Notes: generated by a model from the letters alone, not told the origin. 64,000 nt of DNA from Candidatus Ferrigenium altingense (GCA_020621985.1 JAHRYS010000006.1:31440-95439), one strand, 5' to 3'. Shown: positions 26,248 through 35,748, numbered from the stretch's first letter. Made by a program: numbers and translations.

Positions 26248-27426
26248 TCATTGCTTGCCTGCACTGCCGGGCTTCGTGCCCTCTGGTTCGGCCACCACGC
26301 TGCCCGGCCTGAGATTCTGCGCGCCTTCCACGACGACGCGCGTGCCCGGCGCGATCCCCTCGACCACGGCGATCCCGTCCTGGATCAAGCGCACATTGAC
26401 GGGCAGCGAAGCCACCTTGCGGTCCGCCCCGATCACGTAAAGAAATTTCTTTTCCGGCCCGGTCTGCACCGCCTGCACCGGAACCGTGAGCGCGCCGGTC
26501 AGGGTGCGCGGCGTAAGCATCACCGTGACGAACATGCCGGGCCAGAGGAGATGGTCCGGATTGGGGAATTCCGCCTTGAGGCGGATGGTGCCGCTTGCGG
26601 TATCCACCGCATTGTCGATAAACACCAGACGCCCCTTCAGGGCCGGCTGGCCGGGCAGATCCAGCTTCGCGCCGACCGGCACTTCGCCCTTGGCAAAGGC
26701 CTGCTGCAAACCCACAAGCTCGCGTTCCGGCAACGTGAAGCTGACATTGATCGGGTCGATCTGCGTGATGCTCACCAGCGCGGTGCCCAGCGCGGCGCCG
26801 CTCGGCTGCACCAGGCTTCCCGGATAGACCGCAATCGCGCCCGTGCGCCCTGCAATCGGTGCGGCGATCTCGCCGAAACTGCGCGCCACGCGGCTTGCTT
26901 CCACGGAAGCGCTATCGACTTCAAGCTGGCCCCGCAATACGTCTACCTGATTTTGCGCGGCTTCAAACTCGGCACGCGAAATGTACTCCTGCCTGAATAA
27001 CTCGCGCTGGCGTTCGAAATTACGCTCGGCGTTCATCAGGTCGACGCGATCTTTGGCTACCTGCGCAGCGCTCTTGTTGAGGTTGGCGTCTTCGGTGCGG
27101 GCATCAAGCGAGAACAGCCGGTCGCCCCTGCGCACGAACTGTCCTTCCTTGATATGCACTGCCTTGATGGTGGCGCTGATCTGCGGGCGCACCTCAACCG
27201 TTTGCAGCGCCGACACCGTGCCGTTGGCCGTGAGCCTGACTGCTACATCGGTTTGCGCCACGACGGCGCTCACCACCTGGACTGCGTCAGTTCCCTTGGG
27301 TTTGGCCGCAAAGCTACCGGCGCGCCAGAACCAGATAGTCAGCGCAACAAGCAGAATGGCGGCCAGCGCAATCCATATGCGCCGCTTGATACGCGCCGAT
27401 GAATTTGCTTGTGACTCAACTTCCAT
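26248..27426 (-). CDS. Periplasmic adaptor (membrane fusion) protein for the RND pump
   Basis: This 392-residue HlyD/AcrA-family adaptor has an N-terminal membrane anchor (WIALAAILLVALTIWFW, about 18-34). The lipoyl/barrel-sandwich halves (TVEVRPQISATIKAVHIKEG and GRTGAIAVYPG) flank a helical hairpin. It links the inner-membrane pump to TolC. A TAA-side GCGAGG ribosome binding site precedes the ATG. It is transcribed just upstream of the RND gene, and by similarity the pair is MdtA-MdtB like. Confidence 0.88.
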   Translation of the reverse strand: MEVESQANSSARIKRRIWIALAAILLVALTIWFWRAGSFAAKPKGTDAVQVVSAVVAQTDVAVRLTANGTVSALQTVEVRPQISATIKAVHIKEGQFVRRGDRLFSLDARTEDANLNKSAAQVAKDRVDLMNAERNFERQRELFRQEYISRAEFEAAQNQVDVLRGQLEVDSASVEASRVARSFGEIAAPIAGRTGAIAVYPGSLVQPSGAALGTALVSITQIDPINVSFTLPERELVGLQQAFAKGEVPVGAKLDLPGQPALKGRLVFIDNAVDTASGTIRLKAEFPNPDHLLWPGMFVTVMLTPRTLTGALTVPVQAVQTGPEKKFLYVIGADRKVASLPVNVRLIQDGIAVVEGIAPGTRVVVEGAQNLRPGSVVAEPEGTKPGSAGKQ

Positions 27427-27456
27427 TTAAAACCTCGCATGAATCTGTTTGTAGTC

Positions 27457-27483
27457 CGTAGGGTGCATGGAATGCACCCTACG
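27457..27483. repeat. 27-bp palindrome (GTAGGGTGCAT family) between efflux genes
   Basis: CGTAGGGTGCA and its inverse complement flank the loop TGGAA. The core matches the arms of the hypD-hypE hairpin at 6054-6104. It lies in the gap between the MacB-like permease gene and the RND adaptor gene. Confidence 0.85.
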
Positions 27484-27511
27484 ATATTTTATTGAATTTT
27501 ATGTGCACACT

Positions 27512-28732
27512 TTACTGGTAGCGCAACGCCTCTATCGGGTCGAGCTGGGCCGCTTTGCGCGCGGGATAAAAGCCGAAGAAGATGCCCACCGTTGCAGCCA
27601 CGCCGAATGCGACGACCGCCGAGCTGCCCGAGATGATGACCATTGTGCCGGTCAGCGCGTTGACCAGCAATGCGCCGCCGATGCCCAGCAGCAGGCCGAT
27701 GAAGCAGCCGGCCACCGAGATGATGATGGCTTCCAGCAGGAATTGCAGCAGGATGTCGCGTTCGCGCGCGCCGATCGCCATGCGGATACCGATCTCGCGG
27801 GTGCGTTCGGTGACCGAAACCAGCATGATGTTCATGATGCCGATGCCGCCCACCAGCAGCGAAACCGACGCGATCGCGCCGAGCAGCAGCGACATGGTGC
27901 GCGTGCTTTCTTCGGCGGAATCGGCCACCGCAGTGAGGTTGCGCAGGAAGAAATCGTTATCCATGCCTTCGCGGATGCGGTGCCGCTGGCGCAGCAGCTC
28001 GGTCATGGATTTTTCCACCGCAGGCATGGCTTCCTGGGTGGTGGCCTGTACCATAATCAAGCGCACCGAGCCGGGAAACTGGCTACCGAACACCTGGCGC
28101 TGCGCGGTGGTGAGCGGGATGAGGAGGGTGTCGTCTTGGTCGCGCCCATCCATGCTTTGACCCTTGGCCGCCAATGTGCCGAGGATGACGAACGGGCTTT
28201 GCCGGATGCGGATGGTCTTGCCGACCGGATTTTCATCGCCGAACAAATTTTCTGCGGCGGTCTTGCCGATCAGTGCGACGCGCGTGGCCGAGCGCACGTC
28301 CGAGTCGGTGAAAGCCGCTCCCGAAGTTACTTGCCAGGAGCGTGCCTCCAGAAAGCCCGGTGTGGTGCCGGTGACGGAGGTATTCCAGTTGTTCGGCCCA
28401 TAGACGATTTGCGCATTGCCGGGGTGCATCGGCGCGACCGTTTGCACGCCAGGCAGTTCGGCAACAGCCTCGGCATCGCCGACCGTTAACGTAAAATTAC
28501 CACCGCTGCCGGTACGTGCCCCGCCGGATGTGGTGCTGCCGGAATGCAATATGAACAGGTTGCTGCCCATCGCGGCAATGGTCTGCTTGATCGCATATTG
28601 CGCGCCCTGTCCGATCGACATCATCAACACCACCGCGCCGACGCCGATCACCATGCCGAGCATGGTCAGCATGGTGCGCAGCCGGTTTGCGCCCATCGCG
28701 CGCCAGGCTTCGCCGAGCATCGCGAAGATCAT
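27512..28732 (-). CDS. MacB-like ABC transporter permease
   Basis: This 406-residue permease subunit of the MacB/FtsX type has one N-terminal transmembrane helix (about 20-42), a large periplasmic domain (about 45-280), then three C-terminal helices with LLVGGIGIMNIMLVSVTERT and FGFYPARKAAQLDPIEALR. It transmits mechanical work to the MacA-TolC exit duct. The ATPase domain, fused in E. coli MacB, is here a separate gene (28896-29603) upstream, separated by a 160-bp repeat. Macrolides, peptides or siderophores are possible cargos. Confidence 0.88.
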   Translation of the reverse strand: MIFAMLGEAWRAMGANRLRTMLTMLGMVIGVGAVVLMMSIGQGAQYAIKQTIAAMGSNLFILHSGSTTSGGARTGSGGNFTLTVGDAEAVAELPGVQTVAPMHPGNAQIVYGPNNWNTSVTGTTPGFLEARSWQVTSGAAFTDSDVRSATRVALIGKTAAENLFGDENPVGKTIRIRQSPFVILGTLAAKGQSMDGRDQDDTLLIPLTTAQRQVFGSQFPGSVRLIMVQATTQEAMPAVEKSMTELLRQRHRIREGMDNDFFLRNLTAVADSAEESTRTMSLLLGAIASVSLLVGGIGIMNIMLVSVTERTREIGIRMAIGARERDILLQFLLEAIIISVAGCFIGLLLGIGGALLVNALTGTMVIISGSSAVVAFGVAATVGIFFGFYPARKAAQLDPIEALRYQ

Positions 28733-28893
28733 ACAAAAAACCCATTTGAACCACGAAGAACACGAAGGTCACGCAGAAGAACATATGGCATTAACAAAGG
28801 AGAATTACCTTGCTGGTGAACGTCCTGTGTCATGCAATGACATGAAAAATCTTCGTGTCCTTCGTGTTCTTCGTGGTGAACAGGTTTTTTTTG
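28733..28893. repeat. 161-bp inverted-repeat element (CCACGAAGAACACGAAGG family)
   Basis: Terminal inverted repeats of about 35 bp carry CCACGAAGAACACGAAGG on one side and CCTTCGTGTTCTTCGTGG on the other, with an A-rich left end and T-rich right end. It occupies the whole gap between the MacB-like ATPase and permease genes. This family is widespread in environmental bacteria. Confidence 0.85.
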
Positions 28894-28895
28894 GA

Positions 28896-29603
28896 TCATG
28901 ATGCGTGTTCTGTTTGTGGCGTGGGCTGGTCGCTGACGATGCGCCCGTCATGGAATCTCACTTGGCGTTTGGCGTGCCGGGCGATATCCGCTTCGTGGGT
29001 GACCAGCACGATGGTGATGCCTTCGCGGTTCAGCTCCTCGAACAACGCCATGATTTCTTCGCTGGTGTGGCTGTCGAGGTTGCCGGTGGGTTCATCCGCG
29101 AGGATCAGGCGCGGGCGGTTGACCAGGGCGCGCGCGATCGCGACGCGTTGCTGTTGGCCTCCGGAAATCTTGTTGGGCATGGAGTTCGCCTTGTCTTCCA
29201 GGCCGACCTTGGCGAGCACCTCATGGGCGCGCTGCTGGCGCTCCTCGCGTTCCACCCCGCAGTAGATCAGCGGCAGGGCCACGTTTTCCAGCAGCGACAT
29301 GCGCGGCAGCAGATTGAAACCCTGGAACACGAAGCCGATGGTGCGATTGCGCAGCAAGGCCAGTTCGTCCTTGCCCAGTCCCGCAACATCGCGATCATCC
29401 AGTACATAGCGCCCGGCTGTCGGCTTGTCGAGACAGCCGAGAAGGTTCATGAAGGTGGATTTGCCGGAACCGGACGGCCCCATGATCGCGACGAATTCGC
29501 CGGCAGCGATGCCGAGGCTGACTTCTTTCAATGCCGGAAACAATCCGGCAGAAGTTTCATAGGACTTGTGCAGGCCTTCGATGCGGATGACGGGCTCAGC
29601 CAT
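28896..29603 (-). CDS. MacB/LolD-type ABC transporter ATPase
   Basis: This 235-residue ATPase has Walker A GPSGSGKST (about 41-49), Q-loop FQGFNLLPRMS, signature ISGGQQQRVAIARAL, Walker B LILADEPTGNLD and the switch His in VTHE. It energises the MacB-like permease in a tripartite pump with the adjacent MacA-like adaptor and TolC-like channel. Its start overlaps the adaptor stop by one base, so the two are translationally coupled. Confidence 0.93.
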   Translation of the reverse strand: MAEPVIRIEGLHKSYETSAGLFPALKEVSLGIAAGEFVAIMGPSGSGKSTFMNLLGCLDKPTAGRYVLDDRDVAGLGKDELALLRNRTIGFVFQGFNLLPRMSLLENVALPLIYCGVEREERQQRAHEVLAKVGLEDKANSMPNKISGGQQQRVAIARALVNRPRLILADEPTGNLDSHTSEEIMALFEELNREGITIVLVTHEADIARHAKRQVRFHDGRIVSDQPTPQTEHAS

Positions 29604-30796
29604 CAGAACATTCTCATCGGCGGCCGGCTGCCGGAGTTTTTCGATTTGTCTGCCGCCTGCGCCTCGCCAACGATAACCTGGTCTCCGGCCTTGAGGTCGC
29701 CGCCGGTGATTTCGGTGTTGCGGTTGTCGGTGATGCCCAGCGATACATTGAGCGGGGTCAATTCGCCCTGTTCCAGCACATAGACCTTGCCGGCAAAAAC
29801 ATCACGTTTTGGCGCTGCACCGCCGCCCGGTGCGCCGCCGGGGTGGCCGCCGCGCTTCTGGATGACGGCATTGGCCGGTTTGAAACGCAGCGCGGCGTTG
29901 GGGACCAGCAACACATCCTTGCGCTCGGCTACCGCGATGCTCACGTAAGCGGTCATGCCGGGCAGCAGAATCTGCTCGGGGTTGTCCACGTTGATCACCA
30001 CGTCGTAGGTCACGACATTTTGTACGGTGGTCGGATTAAGCCGTATCAGCTTGACTACGCCTTGGAAGTTGCGTCCCGCAAAGGCATCCACGGTGAAGCG
30101 CGCCGTCTGCCCGACGCGGATGCTGCCGATATCCGCCTCGGCAAAGTTCGCATCGATCTGCATCTTGGACAAGTCCTGCGCGATCTTGAACAGCGTCGGG
30201 GTCTGCAAGCTGGCCGCAACGGTCTGGCCGACATCCACCGAGCGGTCTACCACCACGCCGGACACCGGCGAGCGGATGACCGAATAAGCGAGGTTCGCGC
30301 GGTCTTTTTCCACGGTGGCATGAGTCAACTGCAATTGCGCCTCGGCGGTTTTCCTGGCTTGCACGGCGGTATCCAGTTCCTGCCGCGAAACATATTCCTG
30401 CGCGAACAGGCTGCGCATGCGCGCTTCGTTGGCGGCGGCTAATTCCAGCGTGGCATTGGCGCTTTGCACATTGGCCAGGCTCTGCTTTTGCTGGGCGGCG
30501 AGCAGCGCGTCATCCAGTTCCAGCAGCACCTGCCCTTTTTCGACCTTGCTGTTGAAATCCACATACAGCTTTTTCACCGTGCCGGAAACCTGCGTGCCCA
30601 CGTTGACCAGCGTCACCGGATTGATCGTGCCGTTGGCCGAGACGGTCTGGCTGATTTCGCCTTTTTCCACTGGCTGCAAACGATACTGCTGCTCCGGCGC
30701 GACCATGTAGAGTTGCCGGTAGGTGGCGACGCCTGCCGTGATGACGGCAAGGGCAAGAAAGAACAGGGCAATCGGGGAACGCAAGAGCTGTTTCAT
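29603..30796 (-). CDS. MacA-like periplasmic adaptor protein
   Basis: This 397-residue HlyD-family adaptor has an N-terminal hydrophobic anchor (IALFFLALAVITAGVATY), a lipoyl domain (GTINPVTLVNVGTQVSGTV), a helical hairpin (100-180), the returning lipoyl half (SPVSGVVVDRSVDVGQ) and a beta-barrel. A Gly/Ala/Pro insertion (HPGGAPGGGAAPKRD, about 312-326) is unusual. The start overlaps the TolC-like stop by 4 bp (ATGA). It connects MacB-like ATPase/permease to the outer-membrane channel. Confidence 0.9.
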   Translation of the reverse strand: MKQLLRSPIALFFLALAVITAGVATYRQLYMVAPEQQYRLQPVEKGEISQTVSANGTINPVTLVNVGTQVSGTVKKLYVDFNSKVEKGQVLLELDDALLAAQQKQSLANVQSANATLELAAANEARMRSLFAQEYVSRQELDTAVQARKTAEAQLQLTHATVEKDRANLAYSVIRSPVSGVVVDRSVDVGQTVAASLQTPTLFKIAQDLSKMQIDANFAEADIGSIRVGQTARFTVDAFAGRNFQGVVKLIRLNPTTVQNVVTYDVVINVDNPEQILLPGMTAYVSIAVAERKDVLLVPNAALRFKPANAVIQKRGGHPGGAPGGGAAPKRDVFAGKVYVLEQGELTPLNVSLGITDNRNTEITGGDLKAGDQVIVGEAQAADKSKNSGSRPPMRMF

Positions 30797-32253
30797 GGCT
30801 GATTTTTTTCGCGTTGGAAATTCGCACCGTGCTGTTGGCTGCCGTCTGACAAATCCTGCAACAGACTGGTATCCAGGTTGCCCATCGCCTGGGCGAGGGT
30901 GGCACGGACGATGTTCCAGTTAAACGTGGACTGGATGCGCTGCTGGCGCGCGCTGGCTAATGCGCTTTGCGCATTCAGTACATCCAGGATGCTGCCCACT
31001 CCGGCCTTGTAGCGACCGAGCGCGACGCGTTCCGATTGTTCGGCGCTGCTCAGCAAATCGGCGGTGGTGCGCAACGATTGCGTCGCCGTGGTGAGGTTCT
31101 GGTAAGCCGTCCACACATCCAGCGCCACCTGCAAACGCAAGCGCTCCAGTTGCGCGGTTTGCGTTTCCATCTGTGCTTCGGCAGCGCGTATCCGGTAAGT
31201 CGGTGCGAAACCGGAAAAAAGCGGCACGCTTACGCTTAGCCCGGCTGACGAGCCATGAGAGGTAATACCCACGCTGTTTTCTTGTTTGGTCGAAGCGGTC
31301 AGGGAAATGCTCGGCTTGCCAGCCGCGCGCGCCGCATCGACGCTGGCTTGCGCGGCTTTTACCTGTGCGGCTGCGGCTTGCAAGTCGGGACGACGCAGCC
31401 TGGCTTCCTCGATCAGCGCGCTGATGTCGCGGTCGAAATTTGCGGGGATGGCCGTCGTGTTTGCCGCCGCCAACACTATGTTTTTGTTGGCATCCAGCCC
31501 GAGCATGTTTGCCAGCGCGCCTTTTGTGTTGTTCATGTTGCCATTGGCGGTAATGCTGTTCAGCGTGGCTTGCGAATAAGCGGTCTGTGCCTGCAATTTA
31601 TCGGCAGGCGTGGCGCTGCCGCTCCGGTAGCGCGCCTCGGCGGCGGCAAAGCTTTCTTTCGCGGCGCGTTCCGATTCAAGAGCGGCATCCAGCGCAGCTT
31701 GTGATGCCTGGGTCTGGTAAAAGGATTGCACCGCCTGGAGGAAAATGGTTTGTACCGTGCTGTCCTGCGTGGCATTCGCGGCGGCGAGCAACTGGTGCGC
31801 ACTTTCCAGGTTGGCGGCACGCGTACCGAAGTCGTACAGCAGGTAGGAAAGGGTCAGATCAACGCTGCGCTTGCTTACTCCGGGCGAATTGCGATTGCCG
31901 GAAGCGCTCAGGCTGGCGCTGGGCAGGTAACCCGCCTTGCTCACGCCGACCTGTGCCGCCTGCACCCGCGCACTTGCCCAGACCTCGCGGGTCTGCGGGT
32001 TGTTGCACAACGCGAGGTTGACTACCTCCAGCAAGCCGAAGGGCTTTTGGCCGGGCACCCGATTGAGTGCGCCTGCCGGCATGGCCTCCGCGCAGGGGTC
32101 GCCGACCGCGCCGCCGAGCCGCAACGCGGGTTTGAGCGGCAGCGCGGCTTCCGTGCCGAACGGGTCGAGAGTTGTTTCGGCCAGCGCCAAGCTGCTCCAG
32201 AGGCAGAGCAGGGTGCAAATGCAACGTATCGAACGTATTGGATGAGGGCGCAT
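30793..32253 (-). CDS. TolC-like outer-membrane efflux channel
   Basis: This 486-residue OEP-family protein has a signal peptide ending near SSLALA. Two structural repeats of the OEP domain are visible with typical helices (AQVGVSKAGYLPSASLSASG and VKAAQASVDAARAAGKPSIS). It forms the outer-membrane duct for the MacA/B-like pump and probably for the RND pump in the same minus-strand array. It is the first gene of the array, with a promoter upstream at 32283-32310. Confidence 0.9.
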   Translation of the reverse strand: MRPHPIRSIRCICTLLCLWSSLALAETTLDPFGTEAALPLKPALRLGGAVGDPCAEAMPAGALNRVPGQKPFGLLEVVNLALCNNPQTREVWASARVQAAQVGVSKAGYLPSASLSASGNRNSPGVSKRSVDLTLSYLLYDFGTRAANLESAHQLLAAANATQDSTVQTIFLQAVQSFYQTQASQAALDAALESERAAKESFAAAEARYRSGSATPADKLQAQTAYSQATLNSITANGNMNNTKGALANMLGLDANKNIVLAAANTTAIPANFDRDISALIEEARLRRPDLQAAAAQVKAAQASVDAARAAGKPSISLTASTKQENSVGITSHGSSAGLSVSVPLFSGFAPTYRIRAAEAQMETQTAQLERLRLQVALDVWTAYQNLTTATQSLRTTADLLSSAEQSERVALGRYKAGVGSILDVLNAQSALASARQQRIQSTFNWNIVRATLAQAMGNLDTSLLQDLSDGSQQHGANFQREKNQP

Positions 32254-32282
32254 GAACGGGAAATGGAGTTATCTTTATTTTC

Positions 32283-32310
32283 AGTATAGCGGCTCGATAT
32301 TATCCAGCAA
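32283..32310 (-). promoter_or_regulatory. Putative sigma70 promoter of the efflux array
   Basis: On the minus strand, -35 TTGCTG (32310-32305) and -10 TATACT (32288-32283) are separated by 16 nt. It lies about 30 nt before the tolC-like start, so the leader is short. Confidence 0.55.
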
Positions 32311-32379
32311 TGCTTCTTTTGTAAGAAATTGTTTTCGCTTCGTATCGCACTGATGTTGATCGCCTTGAATTGGGGGGGG

Positions 32380-32409
32380 GCGACAAATTGTCGCGCGACA
32401 ATATGCCAC
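32380..32409 (+). promoter_or_regulatory. Tandem 15-bp operator upstream of TonB receptor gene 1
   Basis: A perfect odd palindrome, GCGACAAATTGTCGC (32380-32394), is directly abutted by a degenerate copy, GCGACAATATGCCAC (32395-32409). The perfect site is the exact inverse complement of the site at 38110-38124. The proximal copy ends 1 nt before the -35 element, the same geometry as at the second receptor gene. The core GACAA-N-TTGTC resembles CusR/CopR-type copper response-regulator boxes (GACAA-NN-TTGTC), but with a 1-nt spacer. Confidence 0.75.
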
Positions 32410-32410
32410 A

Positions 32411-32439
32411 TTCCCAAGTTAATTTTTCATCCATACAAT
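32411..32439 (+). promoter_or_regulatory. Putative activator-dependent promoter of TonB receptor gene 1
   Basis: TTCCCA (32411-32416) and TACAAT (32434-32439) are spaced by 17 nt. The poor -35 next to an operator suggests class II activation. ATTCCCAA, a TTTTTC run and ATCCGCCCG are shared with the promoter at 38126-38154. Confidence 0.65.
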
Positions 32440-32487
32440 CCGCCCGCTTTAATTTTTGATAATAACTATTGTTTAGGGGGATGCAGG

Positions 32488-34755
32488 ATGAAAGGGACGA
32501 GGGTATTCGCATTAAGCATGATCACATTGGCGGTCAGCCAGGCAGTGTATGCCGAGGTGGGTATGTTGCCGGAGGTGAACGTCACTTCCACGACGATTGA
32601 CGACCGCTTTGATTCCAAGCGCGGTGAACCGAGCAACATCAACAACATCAGCGGCAAGAAAGTGGACGATCGGCATGGTAGGAACATCACGGAGATACTC
32701 GAATCCATACCGGGCGTGACGGCTGAATTGCAGAGCGGCGACTCGGTGAAGATCGAGTTGCGCGGCGTGGAAGCGCAGCGCTACATGGGCGAGAAACCCG
32801 GCGTGGCGATCGTGATCGACGGCGTGCCGGTGAACGAACGCACCGGGCGCGTCAATATTGATCTGGACAACATCGAATCCATCAAGGTGATCAAGGGCGG
32901 CGCGTCTTACCTGTTCGGTGAGGACGCGCTATCCGGCGCGGTAATCATTACTACCAAGCGCGGCGCGAAAATGGCCGGGGTAACCGCAAGCACCGAAAAG
33001 GGCAGCTTCAACTACAACAAAAATCTGTTGCGGGCCGGGTTTTCCAAGGGGGACTGGGTCGGTCATGTCCAGACTACCAAAGCGTACGCGGACGACTACT
33101 ATGATCAGGGCGCTTATTCCAGGCAATACTGGAACGGCAAGCTGCAATACCTGATCGACGAGAGCAGCGATATTGCGTTTGGCTTCGAGCAATCGGTACG
33201 CGCCAAGGATAGCCACGGCACGGTAACGGGCGTGACCAACGCCTGGCTGGACCCGCGCAGCGCGACTTCCGGCGGCAAGGATTACGCACGGATGTATGAC
33301 GTCAATCTGGACAAGATGAACCTCAATTATGCCAAGGATCTGGGCGCGGCGGGTAATCTGATGGTGAGCGCCTATCAATACCTGGATCACACCACCTATA
33401 AATCCAACCCCAGCGGCTATTTGCGGACGGCCGGGGGAGCATTCCTGAACGGAACATCGGCAGCCAGCAACATGGCACTTTTTAAAGATGCTTATGTTAG
33501 CCTGAACGACGGCAACCAAACGCAACAGGGGATCAAGTCCGAGTGGCGCAAGGGCGGTGAGCAAGTCGGCCTGATGGGGGGTCTGGATATCCGCAAGGAT
33601 CAGGACCGGACATTGGCCACCAACCTGGTGAATTACACAACTACCACTACATCTGCGTTGAACCTGGCTGGAGCGATATCTGCCAACAACATCATAACTA
33701 CCAAGACCAACGCGATCTATGGCGAGCTGAAATGGGAGGCAACCGATCCGCTCACGTTTACACTGAATGCGCGTTATGATGATATAGGTGTTGGTTTCAT
33801 CAGCAATATTCCGTTGACCGCTGCGCAGGTCACTGCCGGCAAGGTCGCTTCCGGCCAGAAAACTTTCCGCGTCTGGTCGGAACGTATGGGTGCGAACTAC
33901 GCGCTGACACCGGATCGTGAGATTTATGCCAATGTTTCGACCGGCTTCCGCGTGCCCACAGCCACCCAGCTCTACGGCAGCACGATCACGCCGACGGGAG
34001 CGGTGCTGGCCAATCCGAATCTGAAGCCGGAGCAGGCGCTGAATCAGGAAATCGGTTTGCGTGCCAAGAGCGAATTGTTCGGTATTGCGCTGGATCTAGA
34101 CGTGGCGGCCTACCAGATCGACCGCAAGGACTTCATCCTGACTTCTGCCGGGCAATACTATTCCGATAGAACCAACCCGCTGACCGAGCAGTACCAGAAC
34201 ATCGGCGGTGTGCGTAATCGCGGTGTCGAGTTGGGCGTGAAGACAGATGCCCAAAATACTTGGTCAGGGGATATTGCCTATACCTATTTGGATGCCAAGT
34301 TCACCAAGAACGACTCTTACAATATGACCATGGGAACGGGTGTTGCTGGTTCAAATGGTTTAGGTACCACTAAACTTTACAACAACACCGGTCATACTGT
34401 GCCGCGTTCCCCCAAACATAAGGCCAACCTGAGCGGGCGCTATCGCGCTACCGAGGCATGGTCGTTTACGGCCGAGGTGAATGCACAGAGCGGCATTTAC
34501 GCTGACGAAGTGAATATCGTTTGGGTAGGCGGGCGTACTGTGGCCAACCTAGCGACCAACTATGAACTCAAGTCGGCAGGCGGGGTTAAGTGGTCGCTTT
34601 TCGGCCGCGTGGATAACCTGTTCGACCGCTTCTACTACACCACCATTCGCGGTGGGTCGGATAGCGATGGTAGCGGCGTTTATAACGCAAACGATCCCTC
34701 CATCACGGTCAATGCCGGGCGCGTGTGGACGGCCGGTTTGACGGTGGCCTTTTAA
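32488..34755 (+). CDS. TonB-dependent outer-membrane receptor 1 (putative copper/metallophore receptor)
   Basis: This 755-residue TonB-dependent transporter starts at the ATG at 32488, which follows AGGGGG by 7 nt and begins a signal peptide (MKGTRVFALSMITLAVSQAV). The plug domain (about 40-150) has ILESIPGVTAELQSGD, VAIVIDGVPVNE and IKVIKGGASYLFGEDALSGA. The remainder is a 22-strand-type barrel ending in the aromatic C-terminus VWTAGLTVAF. The ligand is not readable from sequence. Copper is inferred from the downstream Csp, polyferredoxin and DsbD-like genes and from the shared operator. It begins a run of closely spaced genes to 37454. Confidence 0.9.
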   Translation: MKGTRVFALSMITLAVSQAVYAEVGMLPEVNVTSTTIDDRFDSKRGEPSNINNISGKKVDDRHGRNITEILESIPGVTAELQSGDSVKIELRGVEAQRYMGEKPGVAIVIDGVPVNERTGRVNIDLDNIESIKVIKGGASYLFGEDALSGAVIITTKRGAKMAGVTASTEKGSFNYNKNLLRAGFSKGDWVGHVQTTKAYADDYYDQGAYSRQYWNGKLQYLIDESSDIAFGFEQSVRAKDSHGTVTGVTNAWLDPRSATSGGKDYARMYDVNLDKMNLNYAKDLGAAGNLMVSAYQYLDHTTYKSNPSGYLRTAGGAFLNGTSAASNMALFKDAYVSLNDGNQTQQGIKSEWRKGGEQVGLMGGLDIRKDQDRTLATNLVNYTTTTTSALNLAGAISANNIITTKTNAIYGELKWEATDPLTFTLNARYDDIGVGFISNIPLTAAQVTAGKVASGQKTFRVWSERMGANYALTPDREIYANVSTGFRVPTATQLYGSTITPTGAVLANPNLKPEQALNQEIGLRAKSELFGIALDLDVAAYQIDRKDFILTSAGQYYSDRTNPLTEQYQNIGGVRNRGVELGVKTDAQNTWSGDIAYTYLDAKFTKNDSYNMTMGTGVAGSNGLGTTKLYNNTGHTVPRSPKHKANLSGRYRATEAWSFTAEVNAQSGIYADEVNIVWVGGRTVANLATNYELKSAGGVKWSLFGRVDNLFDRFYYTTIRGGSDSDGSGVYNANDPSITVNAGRVWTAGLTVAF

Positions 34756-34767
34756 GGGGAGAACGGT

Positions 34768-35748
34768 ATGAGGAAGATTTTGCTGAGTACGATGCTCCTG
34801 GCTATATCGCTGATGTTTCCGCCATTGGCGCTTGCCGCGGCAAGCGCACCAGCGGCGGCGCAGCCCCCGAAGGGTGTGGTGGCGGGGGAGCATGCCGAAC
34901 ATGTCGAGCCTGCCAATGCGGGCGCGGCGGTGGGTAGGGGCGGTATGGCAGGAGGTGATGGCGGGCCTGCTTCATGGACAGCCTTTCCGATGCTGAAAAC
35001 CAGGATGGGTGGTGAAGGCCGAGAGCGCAGGGTGGTTACGGTTATTCCGCAGAACATTCTGACCAACAGCATTGATGCCTATTCCAACAATGCCGGGGAT
35101 GCCAAGGGGCACCGCCAGCTTCCGCTTGAAATGGCGGGAGCCCGACTGGATAAGCCGGAATCCGGCGGCTTCCATTGGCTCGCGGCGCGCGCGGAGCTGG
35201 CTGATAAAGTGCGCGTTGCTTCCACCGTGTATTTCTTCAGTGATCGCGGCGGGCAGAATCCGACGGCTCTGTTCATGCAGCAAAAGCATGAACTGCAAAT
35301 TATTCCGCAGCCATACCCGCGCGAGCATTCCCGTTACCGTGCCAACGAGGACTGGAAATTTCTGGTGCATTTCAACGGTAAGCCGCTTGTCGGCCAGACT
35401 GTGTTTATGGAAACCGCGAATGACTCCAAGGTGGAGCTGGTCAGCGATGCGCAAGGCGTGATTACGGTTCACATCCCGGACGATTTCAAGGCGGAAACCC
35501 GGCAAAAAGCTGCGGGCAGCCACGAACACGCGCGCCGCAGCGCGGATTTCGTGCTGGCAACCGAACATGCCGAGGGCGGGAAAAGCTATCTGACCGCATT
35601 CAATGCCAGTTATGGCAAGGATGCGTTCGACCAGCGCAGCCTCGCAATGGGCCTGGGCTTCACGCTGCTGGGCATGATCGGTGCGGCGCCGTTGTTGCGG
35701 CAGCGCAAAAAGCCGGCGGCTGATACCACCAATCACAAGGATGCTTGA
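34768..35748 (+). CDS. Periplasmic DUF4198/NikM-like protein with C-terminal membrane anchor
   Basis: This 326-residue protein has a signal peptide (about 1-24). A low-complexity Ala/Gly/Pro stretch follows with His residues (GEHAEHVEPAN). A beta-rich domain (about 130-250) contains HELQIIPQPYPREHS, FNGKPLVGQTV and SDAQGVITVHIPDDF, which match the pattern of DUF4198 periplasmic domains linked to metal uptake. A HEHARR patch and one transmembrane helix (GLGFTLLGMIGAAPLL) with a basic tail close the protein. It lies 12 nt after the receptor. It may bind metal in the periplasm, but the specific role is inference. Confidence 0.7.
   Translation: MRKILLSTMLLAISLMFPPLALAAASAPAAAQPPKGVVAGEHAEHVEPANAGAAVGRGGMAGGDGGPASWTAFPMLKTRMGGEGRERRVVTVIPQNILTNSIDAYSNNAGDAKGHRQLPLEMAGARLDKPESGGFHWLAARAELADKVRVASTVYFFSDRGGQNPTALFMQQKHELQIIPQPYPREHSRYRANEDWKFLVHFNGKPLVGQTVFMETANDSKVELVSDAQGVITVHIPDDFKAETRQKAAGSHEHARRSADFVLATEHAEGGKSYLTAFNASYGKDAFDQRSLAMGLGFTLLGMIGAAPLLRQRKKPAADTTNHKDA

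Noticed and set aside
32452..32470. GATAATAACTATT upstream of receptor 1 as a Fur box
   Set aside because: It matches only part of the Fur consensus, lies downstream of the predicted -10, and the second receptor promoter shares only AACTATT. The 15-bp palindrome is the better-supported operator.
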